In this document: in pieces, positions 17,319 to 24,013 of the stretch
Layout of the letters: every line of letters starts with the position of its first letter
Position numbering within the stretch: the stretch's first letter is position 1
Source of the DNA: Rhodospirillales bacterium
GTDB lineage: Bacteria > Pseudomonadota > Alphaproteobacteria > Rhodospirillales > Defluviicoccaceae
Assembly: GCA_007695045.1 (NCBI GenBank)
Contig: REEP01000072.1
Location: 1 to 36,250, forward strand
DNA length: 36,250 bases
Reading direction: 5' to 3'
The notes under the pieces: model-generated
Database searches by the model: none
Told to the model about the DNA's origin: nothing
What the model saw: the letters and a program-made list of their open reading frames with translations, nothing else
Translations under genes and position numbers: made by a program

Positions 17319-19115
17319 ATGTCTCTGCCCGCTTCCCAGATCCCGGTTTCGCTGTTCCGACAAATCCTGGTGGTGCCGTTCGCGATCCGGGCGCGGCGGG
17401 AGGGCAAAGAGGTCAAGAGCGGCGAGGAGCTTGTGGACAGTCTCTGCCACATCCTCGACAGGCAGCAACCGCCCCGGCTGTGGCATGCGGTTGATGACCC
17501 GCTCCGGCATCTGCCGGAGGATCAGAGCGCCGCGGGTGTCGGGCTCCTCGATGCCTACCAGGAATTCGTTTATTTCGAGCCCTTTGTGCAGCGGTTCCTC
17601 TATGCCCGACCAGCCGATAACGGCGGCCGAAGCCCGGTTCGCCTCTACCAGCGCCGCGATGTGGCCGCCCTCGACTTCGCCGTTCCGGGCGATTCTGATC
17701 CTGAGAGCTGGCCCCGCTATCGTCTCAGGGTCGAGCGGGTCAGTCTCTACCTGTTCGATACCGGCAATGCGCTGTTCGCCGTCGAGTTCGCCTTCGATGC
17801 TGCGCTGGCGCAGCGGGCCAACGAGGCCGACCCGGCCCCGCGTTACCGCGACGCCGTGACCCTGGCCGATGTCCTCAGCATCATCGAGAGCGTGCGGCGA
17901 AGCTATCCGCCGTTCTTCGAAGAAAAGAAAGGCATCCTGAGCACACGGTACCCGGCCGGTCTGACCTGGCTCACGGACCCGGAAGCGCCGACGGCGTTCG
18001 ACGCGACAGCGGGCCATGAGGCGACCGCCTATATTGGGCATGTGTTCAACCGCCGCTGCTCGCCGATGCACCCGGCGTGGCAGGAACTGCTGAGACCGGT
18101 TGGTGGCGCCGGACTTCCTCTCGAAGGTTACGACTGCGACGGCGCGGTGGTGCTGGCGCAGACCGGTGATGACCGGGCGGCCAGTTTTGTCAGCCTCGCG
18201 GTGCCGGATCCGTTTACGATCAGCCGACCGGACTGGGTACGTCTCTGTTTCGCCGATACCGTGGGCAGTCACGACGATCTTCCCTACAGCGAAGACTTTC
18301 TCGCGCGGTTCGAGGGTGAGCACTGCTACGACCGATTCTGGGAACCCGGAAAGACCGCAGGCGACGAGAACGGACGGCAGGTGAAGCGGCCGCCATCGGC
18401 GTGGAAAAATGCCCGCTATCTCATTTGCGGGTATGCCCTGACTGCAGTCGGCAAATGGGACGGAGAACCCAAGAACGAGAAGAATTTCAACTACTTCCGT
18501 GACGTGGTGCAGGGGCACCTGCGCCGCCACTATTTCCAGTTGTTCCTGATCAGCCATTTTCACAAGGTCGCGTTACTAACGCTCTCCGATCGGCTGTCGC
18601 AGGCGCTGGCCCGCCAACCGGAGGAGGCTTTCGCAAACACCGTACGGGTGATCCAGCAGGACATCCTGCGGTTTACCAACCGCTACTGGTTCGAGGAAAT
18701 TTCGGCGCAGTTGCAGGGTCAGGAGTTGTTCCGGCTGATGCGCAGCCATCTCCGCAATCGCGAGATGTACGATCAGCTCAGCCGAGAGGTCAGCGAGACC
18801 AGCGCTTTTCTCAATAACGCGGAACAGCGCCGGGTCGCGCTCGGCACCGAGCGCCTCAACAAGATCGCGTATCCCGGTTTGATCGCCGCAGCGGTCACCG
18901 GCTTCTTCGGCATGAATTTCTTCGAGGCGGACACCCTCCGCGACCAGCCCCTTTTGTGGCTTGTGCTGGCGGCGGCGCTGGCGGTGTTGGTCTTCCTTGG
19001 TGTCCATACCTGGTTCGACCGGCTGCAAGGCCGGCTGCAGCGCGTTCCCGGCGACCGCGTCTGGTGGGGCGCGCTCGCTGTGCTCGGCGTCTCCGCATTG
19101 CTGCTGCTGATCTGA
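17319..19115 (+). CDS. CorA-family membrane protein, putative type III CRISPR effector
   Basis: A 598-residue protein with a large soluble N-terminal domain, a helical stalk (about 440-515) and a C-terminal membrane region. The first transmembrane helix ends in GFFGMNFF at about 528-535, which carries the GMN signature of CorA magnesium channels. Further helices follow at about 544-566 and 582-597. CorA homologues in type III CRISPR loci are established membrane effectors; the Bacteroides fragilis one is activated by SAM-AMP made by Cas10. This gene converges on cas6 with a 15-bp gap. Start is uncertain: ATG 17319 opens the SQIPVSLFRQILVVPF segment; the frame is open to TTG 17199. Effector function is inferred from family and location. 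Confidence 0.75.
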   Translation: MSLPASQIPVSLFRQILVVPFAIRARREGKEVKSGEELVDSLCHILDRQQPPRLWHAVDDPLRHLPEDQSAAGVGLLDAYQEFVYFEPFVQRFLYARPADNGGRSPVRLYQRRDVAALDFAVPGDSDPESWPRYRLRVERVSLYLFDTGNALFAVEFAFDAALAQRANEADPAPRYRDAVTLADVLSIIESVRRSYPPFFEEKKGILSTRYPAGLTWLTDPEAPTAFDATAGHEATAYIGHVFNRRCSPMHPAWQELLRPVGGAGLPLEGYDCDGAVVLAQTGDDRAASFVSLAVPDPFTISRPDWVRLCFADTVGSHDDLPYSEDFLARFEGEHCYDRFWEPGKTAGDENGRQVKRPPSAWKNARYLICGYALTAVGKWDGEPKNEKNFNYFRDVVQGHLRRHYFQLFLISHFHKVALLTLSDRLSQALARQPEEAFANTVRVIQQDILRFTNRYWFEEISAQLQGQELFRLMRSHLRNREMYDQLSREVSETSAFLNNAEQRRVALGTERLNKIAYPGLIAAAVTGFFGMNFFEADTLRDQPLLWLVLAAALAVLVFLGVHTWFDRLQGRLQRVPGDRVWWGALAVLGVSALLLLI

Positions 19116-19130
19116 TGCGGGTGGCCCCGG

Positions 19131-20060
19131 CTACCAGCCCAGCATTTCATAGGCGCCGAAGCCGAGCGCCGTGCGGGCGCCGGCGTGCGCCGTTTCGCCG
19201 AGCACGAACAGCGGCATCAGCGCTCGCAGCGGACCCTCGACGGAAAACCGGCCGAGAACGCCGGCGAAGCGAATGGGCCGCCCGGGTTGTGCCGACGAAA
19301 AACGGCGTAACGTGTAGCCCGTCGAGTCGATCCAACCGATCGACAACTGTTTGGACAGCTCCCGCCACGCGCTCCAGTCGGTCTCGATCCGCACCCCTTG
19401 CCAGCGGGCGAGGCCGCTCAACCGGTTGACAAGCGACATGACGAGCTGGTCGATGTCATTCGCCAGCGGGCCGTTGGCCCGGAGGCAGAGGGGCGTCTTC
19501 AGGCGGATGACCAGCCGGTCCGGCACCGCCTCGGTCACGTCGACCGTTTCACTGCGGCCCCAGTACAGGTCCCGCACCGGCCACGGCCGCCGCTGGGCGC
19601 CGCCTTCCCGCAGCGGCAACCCGTTGGCGAGCGCAGCCATCATGGCATCCCGGGCCTCCTTGCGCCAGAAGCCGGCGCAGCCGAACAGCGTCAGCGTCAC
19701 CCGCAGTGTCTCGCCGCTGCCGTCGAGATCGATGACGAACGGCCGGGGCACCGGCAGCTTCGGCGTCACCCAGGCATGGGTGCGAAAGTACACGTCGCGT
19801 GCCGTCGGCCGGCCGAACGGATCGTCGCCGTCGGCGCCACCGGCCTCCCCCTGACGCAGCAGTTGCTGCCCCCAGGCGCCCCGCAAGGCAACCGGCAGCC
19901 ACGGGCCTTCTTCGAGCCCGCGCGGCCGCTCGCACTCGAAAACCAGAAGGGTACGCTGCCAGTGCAGCGGCAGTGCGGCGAAATCGAGGCTGAGCACCGG
20001 GTTTTCCAGCCGTTCCCGCAGCAGCGGATGGCCATCCCCGCGATCATAAGGCGCGCTCAC
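19131..20060 (-). CDS. cas6: Cas6 pre-crRNA endoribonuclease (RAMP)
   Basis: A 309-residue RAMP-fold protein of the Cas6 type found in type III loci, which cuts crRNA precursors within the repeats. The C-terminal part shows the expected order: FAGVLGRFSVEGPLRALMPL, then LGETAHAGARTALGFGAYEM, whose glycine-rich loop and histidine match Cas6 proteins. The middle contains YWGRSETVDV and an NRLSGLARWQG segment. Start is GTG at 20060, overlapping the cas2 stop as GTGA. It is the last gene of the RT-cas1, cas2, cas6 operon. Here Cas6 is separate, not fused to the reverse transcriptase as in some relatives. Confidence 0.82.
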   Translation of the reverse strand: MSAPYDRGDGHPLLRERLENPVLSLDFAALPLHWQRTLLVFECERPRGLEEGPWLPVALRGAWGQQLLRQGEAGGADGDDPFGRPTARDVYFRTHAWVTPKLPVPRPFVIDLDGSGETLRVTLTLFGCAGFWRKEARDAMMAALANGLPLREGGAQRRPWPVRDLYWGRSETVDVTEAVPDRLVIRLKTPLCLRANGPLANDIDQLVMSLVNRLSGLARWQGVRIETDWSAWRELSKQLSIGWIDSTGYTLRRFSSAQPGRPIRFAGVLGRFSVEGPLRALMPLFVLGETAHAGARTALGFGAYEMLGW

Positions 20061-20347
20061 AACAGCCAGAAGCCCTGCTGTTCCGGTAGCGGCGCCCCGC
20101 CGATCCGCCGGCAGGCGGCGAGCAGGCCATCGGGCAGGGTATAGACGCGAAGCTTGTCTTCACGGGTGAGCAGCGGCTGCAGTCGCGCCATCACCGCGTC
20201 GAGTTCCCGGTCGGTGAGCCGGCCCTCGAACACGCTGAGCTGAACCCGTACCGCCACCTCCTCCAGAATGTCCGCGACCTTGCTCCGCATCCGGTTGGAG
20301 ACCACGTCGTAGGCGAAAACCCGCACCCAGCGCTTTTGCTTGGCCAT
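20057..20347 (-). CDS. cas2: CRISPR-associated Cas2
   Basis: A 96-residue Cas2, the structural partner of Cas1 in spacer integration. It opens MAKQKRWVRVFAYDVVSN, with Asp in the first strand, and continues with RVQLSVFEGRLTDRELD and a C-terminal TREDKLRVYTLP strand, the normal Cas2 layout and length. ATG 20347 starts 2 bp after the RT-Cas1 stop, and the gene overlaps cas6 by 4 bp, so the three form a tight adaptation-processing operon. Confidence 0.88.
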   Translation of the reverse strand: MAKQKRWVRVFAYDVVSNRMRSKVADILEEVAVRVQLSVFEGRLTDRELDAVMARLQPLLTREDKLRVYTLPDGLLAACRRIGGAPLPEQQGFWLL

Positions 20348-20349
20348 GG

Positions 20350-22482
20350 TCAGTAGTCCATCAGGTACGGTCGGTAACGCTCCGCGCCGACCATGTGACG
20401 GGCGTAGGCGTTGACCTGTTCCTGCATCAGGCCGCGCCACGTCGTTTCCGCCTTGCACCGTCGGCTGCGCACCCGGCTGTCGAGCTTTGCCTCGTAGCCA
20501 CGGATCACCGCCGTCCGTCCCTCGCGGCTCAGGCGCACGCCCTCGTCGTCCCGAGCGAAGAAATGCGCGGTGCGCAGGTGGCGCTTGTTGAACAGGCTTA
20601 CCGCTAGCCCCTCGCTCAAAGGTGCCCGGAATTCCTCCATCAAATCATAAACCGCACCGTCGTGGTCGTCGCGGGAGCCATGGAGAACGGCGAGACCGGG
20701 GTGGAGGTCGCGGCGCAGGATCAGCGTATAAAGATCGCGCGCCAACATCGATGCGAGCCAGGAGATGACCGCGTTGGCTGCATCCTTCGGCGGCTGGCGG
20801 GTGCGTTCGGTCAGCCGCCAGCCGTGCTTCAGGCAGCCGCCCAGCCCCGGCCAGTAGCGGGCGGTCGCGGCCCCCTCATACCCCATCAGTTCGTTCACCG
20901 CCCGCGCCGCCAGCGTCCGCCGGCTCAGCTTCGCAATCGCCTCGGCGGCTTCCGTCACGCTGGCGACGCCGGCCTCCCGGTTGAGCCGCTTCAGCTGCAC
21001 CTGCTGGTTGCGCAGTCGGCCCTGGACGATGATCCGCGCCAGCTCGAGCCTTCGGAGCTCGTCCAACGCGCACGCCGCCTGTGCCAGGTGCAGATCGGCC
21101 CGCCGCGCCAGCCGCGGCGTGATGCAGCCAACCTGCTCGCCGAAGCCGTTGACCATCGCCACCGGCACCCGCCAAGCCATTGCTTGGCGGATCGCGGCGT
21201 CGGAGATGCCGACGTGGGGGCCAATCTCGATCCGATCCACCTGCCCCGGCGGGATTGCCAACAGCTCCGCCTCGCCATCGACAACGATGAACGCCTCGTT
21301 GCGGAGATCCACCCGCAGGCCGCCCTCCATCACATAGAGCGGACACAGGATCGGCGAGAACCGCCCCGGCGGCTCGGCGCCGAGCGCGGCCCTGAAATCC
21401 GGCTCGATCGCCAGATCCGGCTCGATCGGGATCCTCTCGGGCGCGGTTCCTTCACCCCACGCCGGCGCGTCTGCCGGCACGCTGGCTGGCGGGGTCACGC
21501 CCATCGTTGCGGCCGACGTCGTCGGCGATGCGGAATCCGGCGCAATCGCGGCCTCCGCGGCCTCGATGTCGGGCGACGGAAAACGCATCGGCTCGGTCTC
21601 GCCTGCCGGCTCCATGTCGTCGTCGCTCTTCATCACCAGCGAGCGGAAGAACAGATGGCCGAGGAAGCGGAACCCCTCCTGGAAGCTTACGATCCGGGTC
21701 TTCTCCGGATGCAGCTCCAGGCCTTTCTCTGCCAGCAACGCCGCCATCCGTTCCAGCGCGCCTTCCGCACGCGCCTCGCTGCGGCACAGGATGACGAAGT
21801 CGTCGCCGTAGCGCACCAGGTGCACGCCGGCAGCGCCGATCTCGTCGTCGACCTCGTCGAGATAGAGGTTGGCGAGCAGCGGGGAGATCGGCGAGCCCTG
21901 CGGCAGGCCGAGCCCGTCTTCGCTGAAGCCGTCGAGCCACAACCCGACCAGGTCGACCAGCCGCGCATCATCGGTAACCGCCGCGAGGTGCTTCAGCAGC
22001 GGTGCATGCGGCACCCGGTCGAAGAAGGTGCGGATGTCGCCGTCCACCACCCAGTGATAGCCGTCGCGATAGAGGCTTCCGACCCGGCGCACCGCCATCG
22101 CCACCGAACGGCCGGGGCGATAGCCATAGCTGGCGTCATCGAATTCCGGCTCGAGGACCTCGCCCAGCACCAGAGCCGTTGCCGCCTGGGCCACCCGGTC
22201 GACGACACAGGGGATTGACAGCCGCCGTTCGCCGCCGCCTGGCTTGGCGATCAGCAGCGACCGGTACGGCCCCGGCCGGTAGCTGCCGGACAACAGCTCC
22301 TGGCGCAGCCGTTCGAGGCGGGCCCCCGCGCGTGCTGCGAACGCGGCGATCGTCTCGCCGTCGCCGCCGGGTGCGCCCTTGTTGCCGCGCACCCGGCTCC
22401 ACGCGGTTGCAAGCGTCGCGGGGTGGCAGATCCGCTCGAACAGCGACGGCGGATTGTGATTCCTCCGTGGAAACACTATCAT
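20350..22482 (-). CDS. cas1: Reverse transcriptase-Cas1 fusion
   Basis: A 710-residue fusion. The N-terminal reverse transcriptase (about 15-300) is of the group II intron-like type: LFERICHPATLATAW, YRPGRSVAMAV, DGDIRTFFDRV, LPQGSPISPLLANLYLD and the catalytic YGDD at 225-228. A proline/alanine/glutamate-rich linker (about 305-385) leads to Cas1. The Cas1 catalytic residues appear as Glu536 (MGYEGAATARYW), His601 (AVLHGSRDD) and Glu616 (YDLMEEFR). In Marinomonas such a fusion acquires spacers from RNA. ATG 22482 is chosen; an in-frame ATG 22536 is possible. It reads away from the short array next door. Confidence 0.92.
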   Translation of the reverse strand: MIVFPRRNHNPPSLFERICHPATLATAWSRVRGNKGAPGGDGETIAAFAARAGARLERLRQELLSGSYRPGPYRSLLIAKPGGGERRLSIPCVVDRVAQAATALVLGEVLEPEFDDASYGYRPGRSVAMAVRRVGSLYRDGYHWVVDGDIRTFFDRVPHAPLLKHLAAVTDDARLVDLVGLWLDGFSEDGLGLPQGSPISPLLANLYLDEVDDEIGAAGVHLVRYGDDFVILCRSEARAEGALERMAALLAEKGLELHPEKTRIVSFQEGFRFLGHLFFRSLVMKSDDDMEPAGETEPMRFPSPDIEAAEAAIAPDSASPTTSAATMGVTPPASVPADAPAWGEGTAPERIPIEPDLAIEPDFRAALGAEPPGRFSPILCPLYVMEGGLRVDLRNEAFIVVDGEAELLAIPPGQVDRIEIGPHVGISDAAIRQAMAWRVPVAMVNGFGEQVGCITPRLARRADLHLAQAACALDELRRLELARIIVQGRLRNQQVQLKRLNREAGVASVTEAAEAIAKLSRRTLAARAVNELMGYEGAATARYWPGLGGCLKHGWRLTERTRQPPKDAANAVISWLASMLARDLYTLILRRDLHPGLAVLHGSRDDHDGAVYDLMEEFRAPLSEGLAVSLFNKRHLRTAHFFARDDEGVRLSREGRTAVIRGYEAKLDSRVRSRRCKAETTWRGLMQEQVNAYARHMVGAERYRPYLMDY

Positions 22483-22605
22483 GCTGTTATAAAGATCAAA
22501 TTCAGCACATTCCGACTTTATGAGAACGATTATCATCTAAGAAGGGTTCATCCGTGGAAAATAGCTCGAAAATCGCTTCTTGCCTAGGGACTTCCGAGGG
22601 GGTAG
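22483..22605 (+). promoter_or_regulatory. Probable leader of CRISPR array 1
   Basis: This stretch is less GC-rich than its surroundings and separates the RT-cas1 start from the first repeat. The degenerate repeat sits at the far (right) end of the array, which places the leader here and makes the array transcribed rightward, divergent from RT-cas1. It probably holds both promoters, but I cannot identify convincing -35/-10 pairs. Confidence 0.5.
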
Positions 22606-22918
22606 GCTGCAGACACTCACTGGCCGCACCAGTGGTGAAGACAGTGACGACAGTCCACCAACCAAAACGGAGAGCTGCAGACACTCACTGGCCGCACCAG
22701 TGGTGAAGACATCTCGCATTTCCTTCTTGTTGTAAAGAACATGCTGCAGACACTCACTGGCCGCACCAGTGGTGAAGACTTCTTGACGTGCGAGAGATCG
22801 GCTCCGTCGAGTTTGCTGCAGACACTCACTGGCCGCACCAGTGGTGAAGACATTGTCGGTGATCATACCGAACCCTCCTTTGCTGCAGACACTCACTGGC
22901 CGCACCAGTTGTGCAGAC
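22606..22918 (+). CRISPR. CRISPR array 1: five 37-bp repeats, four spacers
   Basis: Repeats start at 22606, 22674, 22743, 22815 and 22882; spacers are 30-35 bp. The repeat begins GCTGCAGACACT, has a CACTGG-CCGCA-CCAGTG hairpin and ends in GTGAAGAC, an 8-nt tail just after the stem as expected for a Cas6-generated 5' handle. The first four repeats are identical. The last has two substitutions (CCAGTTGTGCAGAC instead of CCAGTGGTGAAGAC), marking the leader-distal end. The array is next to RT-cas1 and most likely belongs to the type III system here. Confidence 0.95.
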
Positions 22919-23221
22919 GTCCTCGAAAGGACTTCGCCTTCGGGGTGGGGCCAAAGAGCGCGCGCCCGCTTGAGGCATCGACTCTGTCGTTATTGCCGGG
23001 CCCCGGGCCGGCAATGCACGGCCTCTCCGCCGCTATTGTGGTGGACCCGCGGGTCGAGCCCGCCGGTGACAAAGCGGGCACTCAGCGCCGGGGCGAACGG
23101 GATGAGCCTTTCATGAATTTCGCTCTTTTGTTTTGGAAATACTCCGACCACTTACCGGACGCGTCCGCCCATGGCGGGCAGCCGCGGCGGCAGCGTGTTC
23201 GTCGCGCTGGGGTCGGGAGGG
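22919..23221. other. Intergenic region after array 1
   Basis: No convincing gene in this roughly 300-bp stretch. ATTGCCGG and CCGGCAAT (22992-23015) form a strong GC-rich hairpin around GCCCCGGG without a T-run. The following GTGGACCCGCGGGTC text resembles palindromic intergenic elements scattered in alphaproteobacterial genomes, which I cannot verify. The minus-strand cas10 operon ends at its right edge. Confidence 0.35.
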
Positions 23222-24013
23222 TCAGTCGGAAAGGCGGGTAATCAGTGCAGCGATCAGCCGGGCGCGGTCGGCCCCCGGCGGCAGCAGCGCGCCCCAGAAG
23301 CCACGGTCCGGAAGCGCGCCGCCGAACCAACTTCCGGGAACGGCGGCGGCCAGCCTGGCCACGCTGGTGCCGTCGCCGAAGAAGGCCAGCTTGGTCGGCA
23401 TCTCGACCAGAAGCGCATCATACCCGGGGCCGCCGAGTGCCGGTTCGATCAGGTCGGCGACCGCGGTCGAACGGTCCTGCGGCACCACAACCCAGGTGAG
23501 GTGGCCGATTACCCGTCGTGCCGCGATCGCCTTGCGGGCGGAATCCTCATCGGCAGCTTTTACCCCCTGGGCGGCGCGGTCGCGGGCGCGGATCACGCGG
23601 ATCTCCTCGTCAGCGGCCCCGAATGCTCGCATCGCTGCGATGTGGCCCTTGTCGTTGGCGGCGATCAGCGCCAGCTCCCGCGTCCACTCGCCGGCCGGCC
23701 GGCCGAGCAGCGCGAAGACCTGCTCCAGCGACGTCGGCCGGTCCGCCCCGGCCCGGGAACCGTGGTGATCGACGACGATGGTGCGCTCCCGGTCGAAGGC
23801 GTCCGCCGGCAGATCGTCGGTCAGCTCGATCAGCACCGGGGTATCGCCGCGGCCGAGGACGCCCGCGATCTCGTCCCGGTAATCCGAAACCTTCGCACCC
23901 CACGCCAGGCGCTTGTCGGTGAACCGGCCGGAGGCGTGGCGCTCCAGCAGCTCCCGGATCGCCGCCATCTCCAGATCGGCCCCGCCGAGGAAGAAGTGGT
24001 GGGTGGAGGTCAG
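23222..24013 (-). CDS. DHH-motif phosphoesterase-like protein, last gene of the cas10 operon
   Basis: About 263 residues. TIVVDHHGS (DHH at 82-84) resembles motif III of DHH phosphoesterases (RecJ, nanoRNase, cyclic-dinucleotide phosphodiesterases). LIELTDD at 61-67 could be motif II and ANDKGH at 119-124 a later metal-binding motif. The N-terminal FFLGGADLEM replaces the usual HxNPDxD motif, and a GSWFGGALPDRGFWG segment near the end may be a substrate loop. In Bacteroides fragilis a DHH-family enzyme (NrN) degrades the SAM-AMP signal that opens CorA. With a CorA gene in this locus, a similar off-switch role is likely but unproven. Start is uncertain: CTG 24013 has GGAGG 5 nt upstream and overlaps the preceding stop as CTGA; ATG 24133 would overlap by 124 bp. 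Confidence 0.65.
   Translation of the reverse strand: MTSTHHFFLGGADLEMAAIRELLERHASGRFTDKRLAWGAKVSDYRDEIAGVLGRGDTPVLIELTDDLPADAFDRERTIVVDHHGSRAGADRPTSLEQVFALLGRPAGEWTRELALIAANDKGHIAAMRAFGAADEEIRVIRARDRAAQGVKAADEDSARKAIAARRVIGHLTWVVVPQDRSTAVADLIEPALGGPGYDALLVEMPTKLAFFGDGTSVARLAAAVPGSWFGGALPDRGFWGALLPPGADRARLIAALITRLSD

Noticed and set aside
17187-18563. Minus-strand frame of 458 codons opposite the CorA gene
   Set aside because: No domain is visible, while the + strand has the CorA GMN motif and membrane helices.
20662-22218. 518-codon + strand frame opposite RT-cas1
   Set aside because: Composition is Arg/His/Gln-rich as expected for an antisense shadow, and the opposite strand has complete RT and Cas1 motifs.
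22711-22742. Ribosome binding site in the complement of array 1 spacer 2
   Set aside because: AAGGA is only 1 nt from the ATG, too close to be a functional initiation site.
22537-22905. Minus-strand frame with repeated VFTTGAASECLQ
   Set aside because: It is the translated repeat of CRISPR array 1.
22992-23015. Rho-independent terminator after array 1
   Set aside because: The hairpin is strong, but no T-run follows on either strand.
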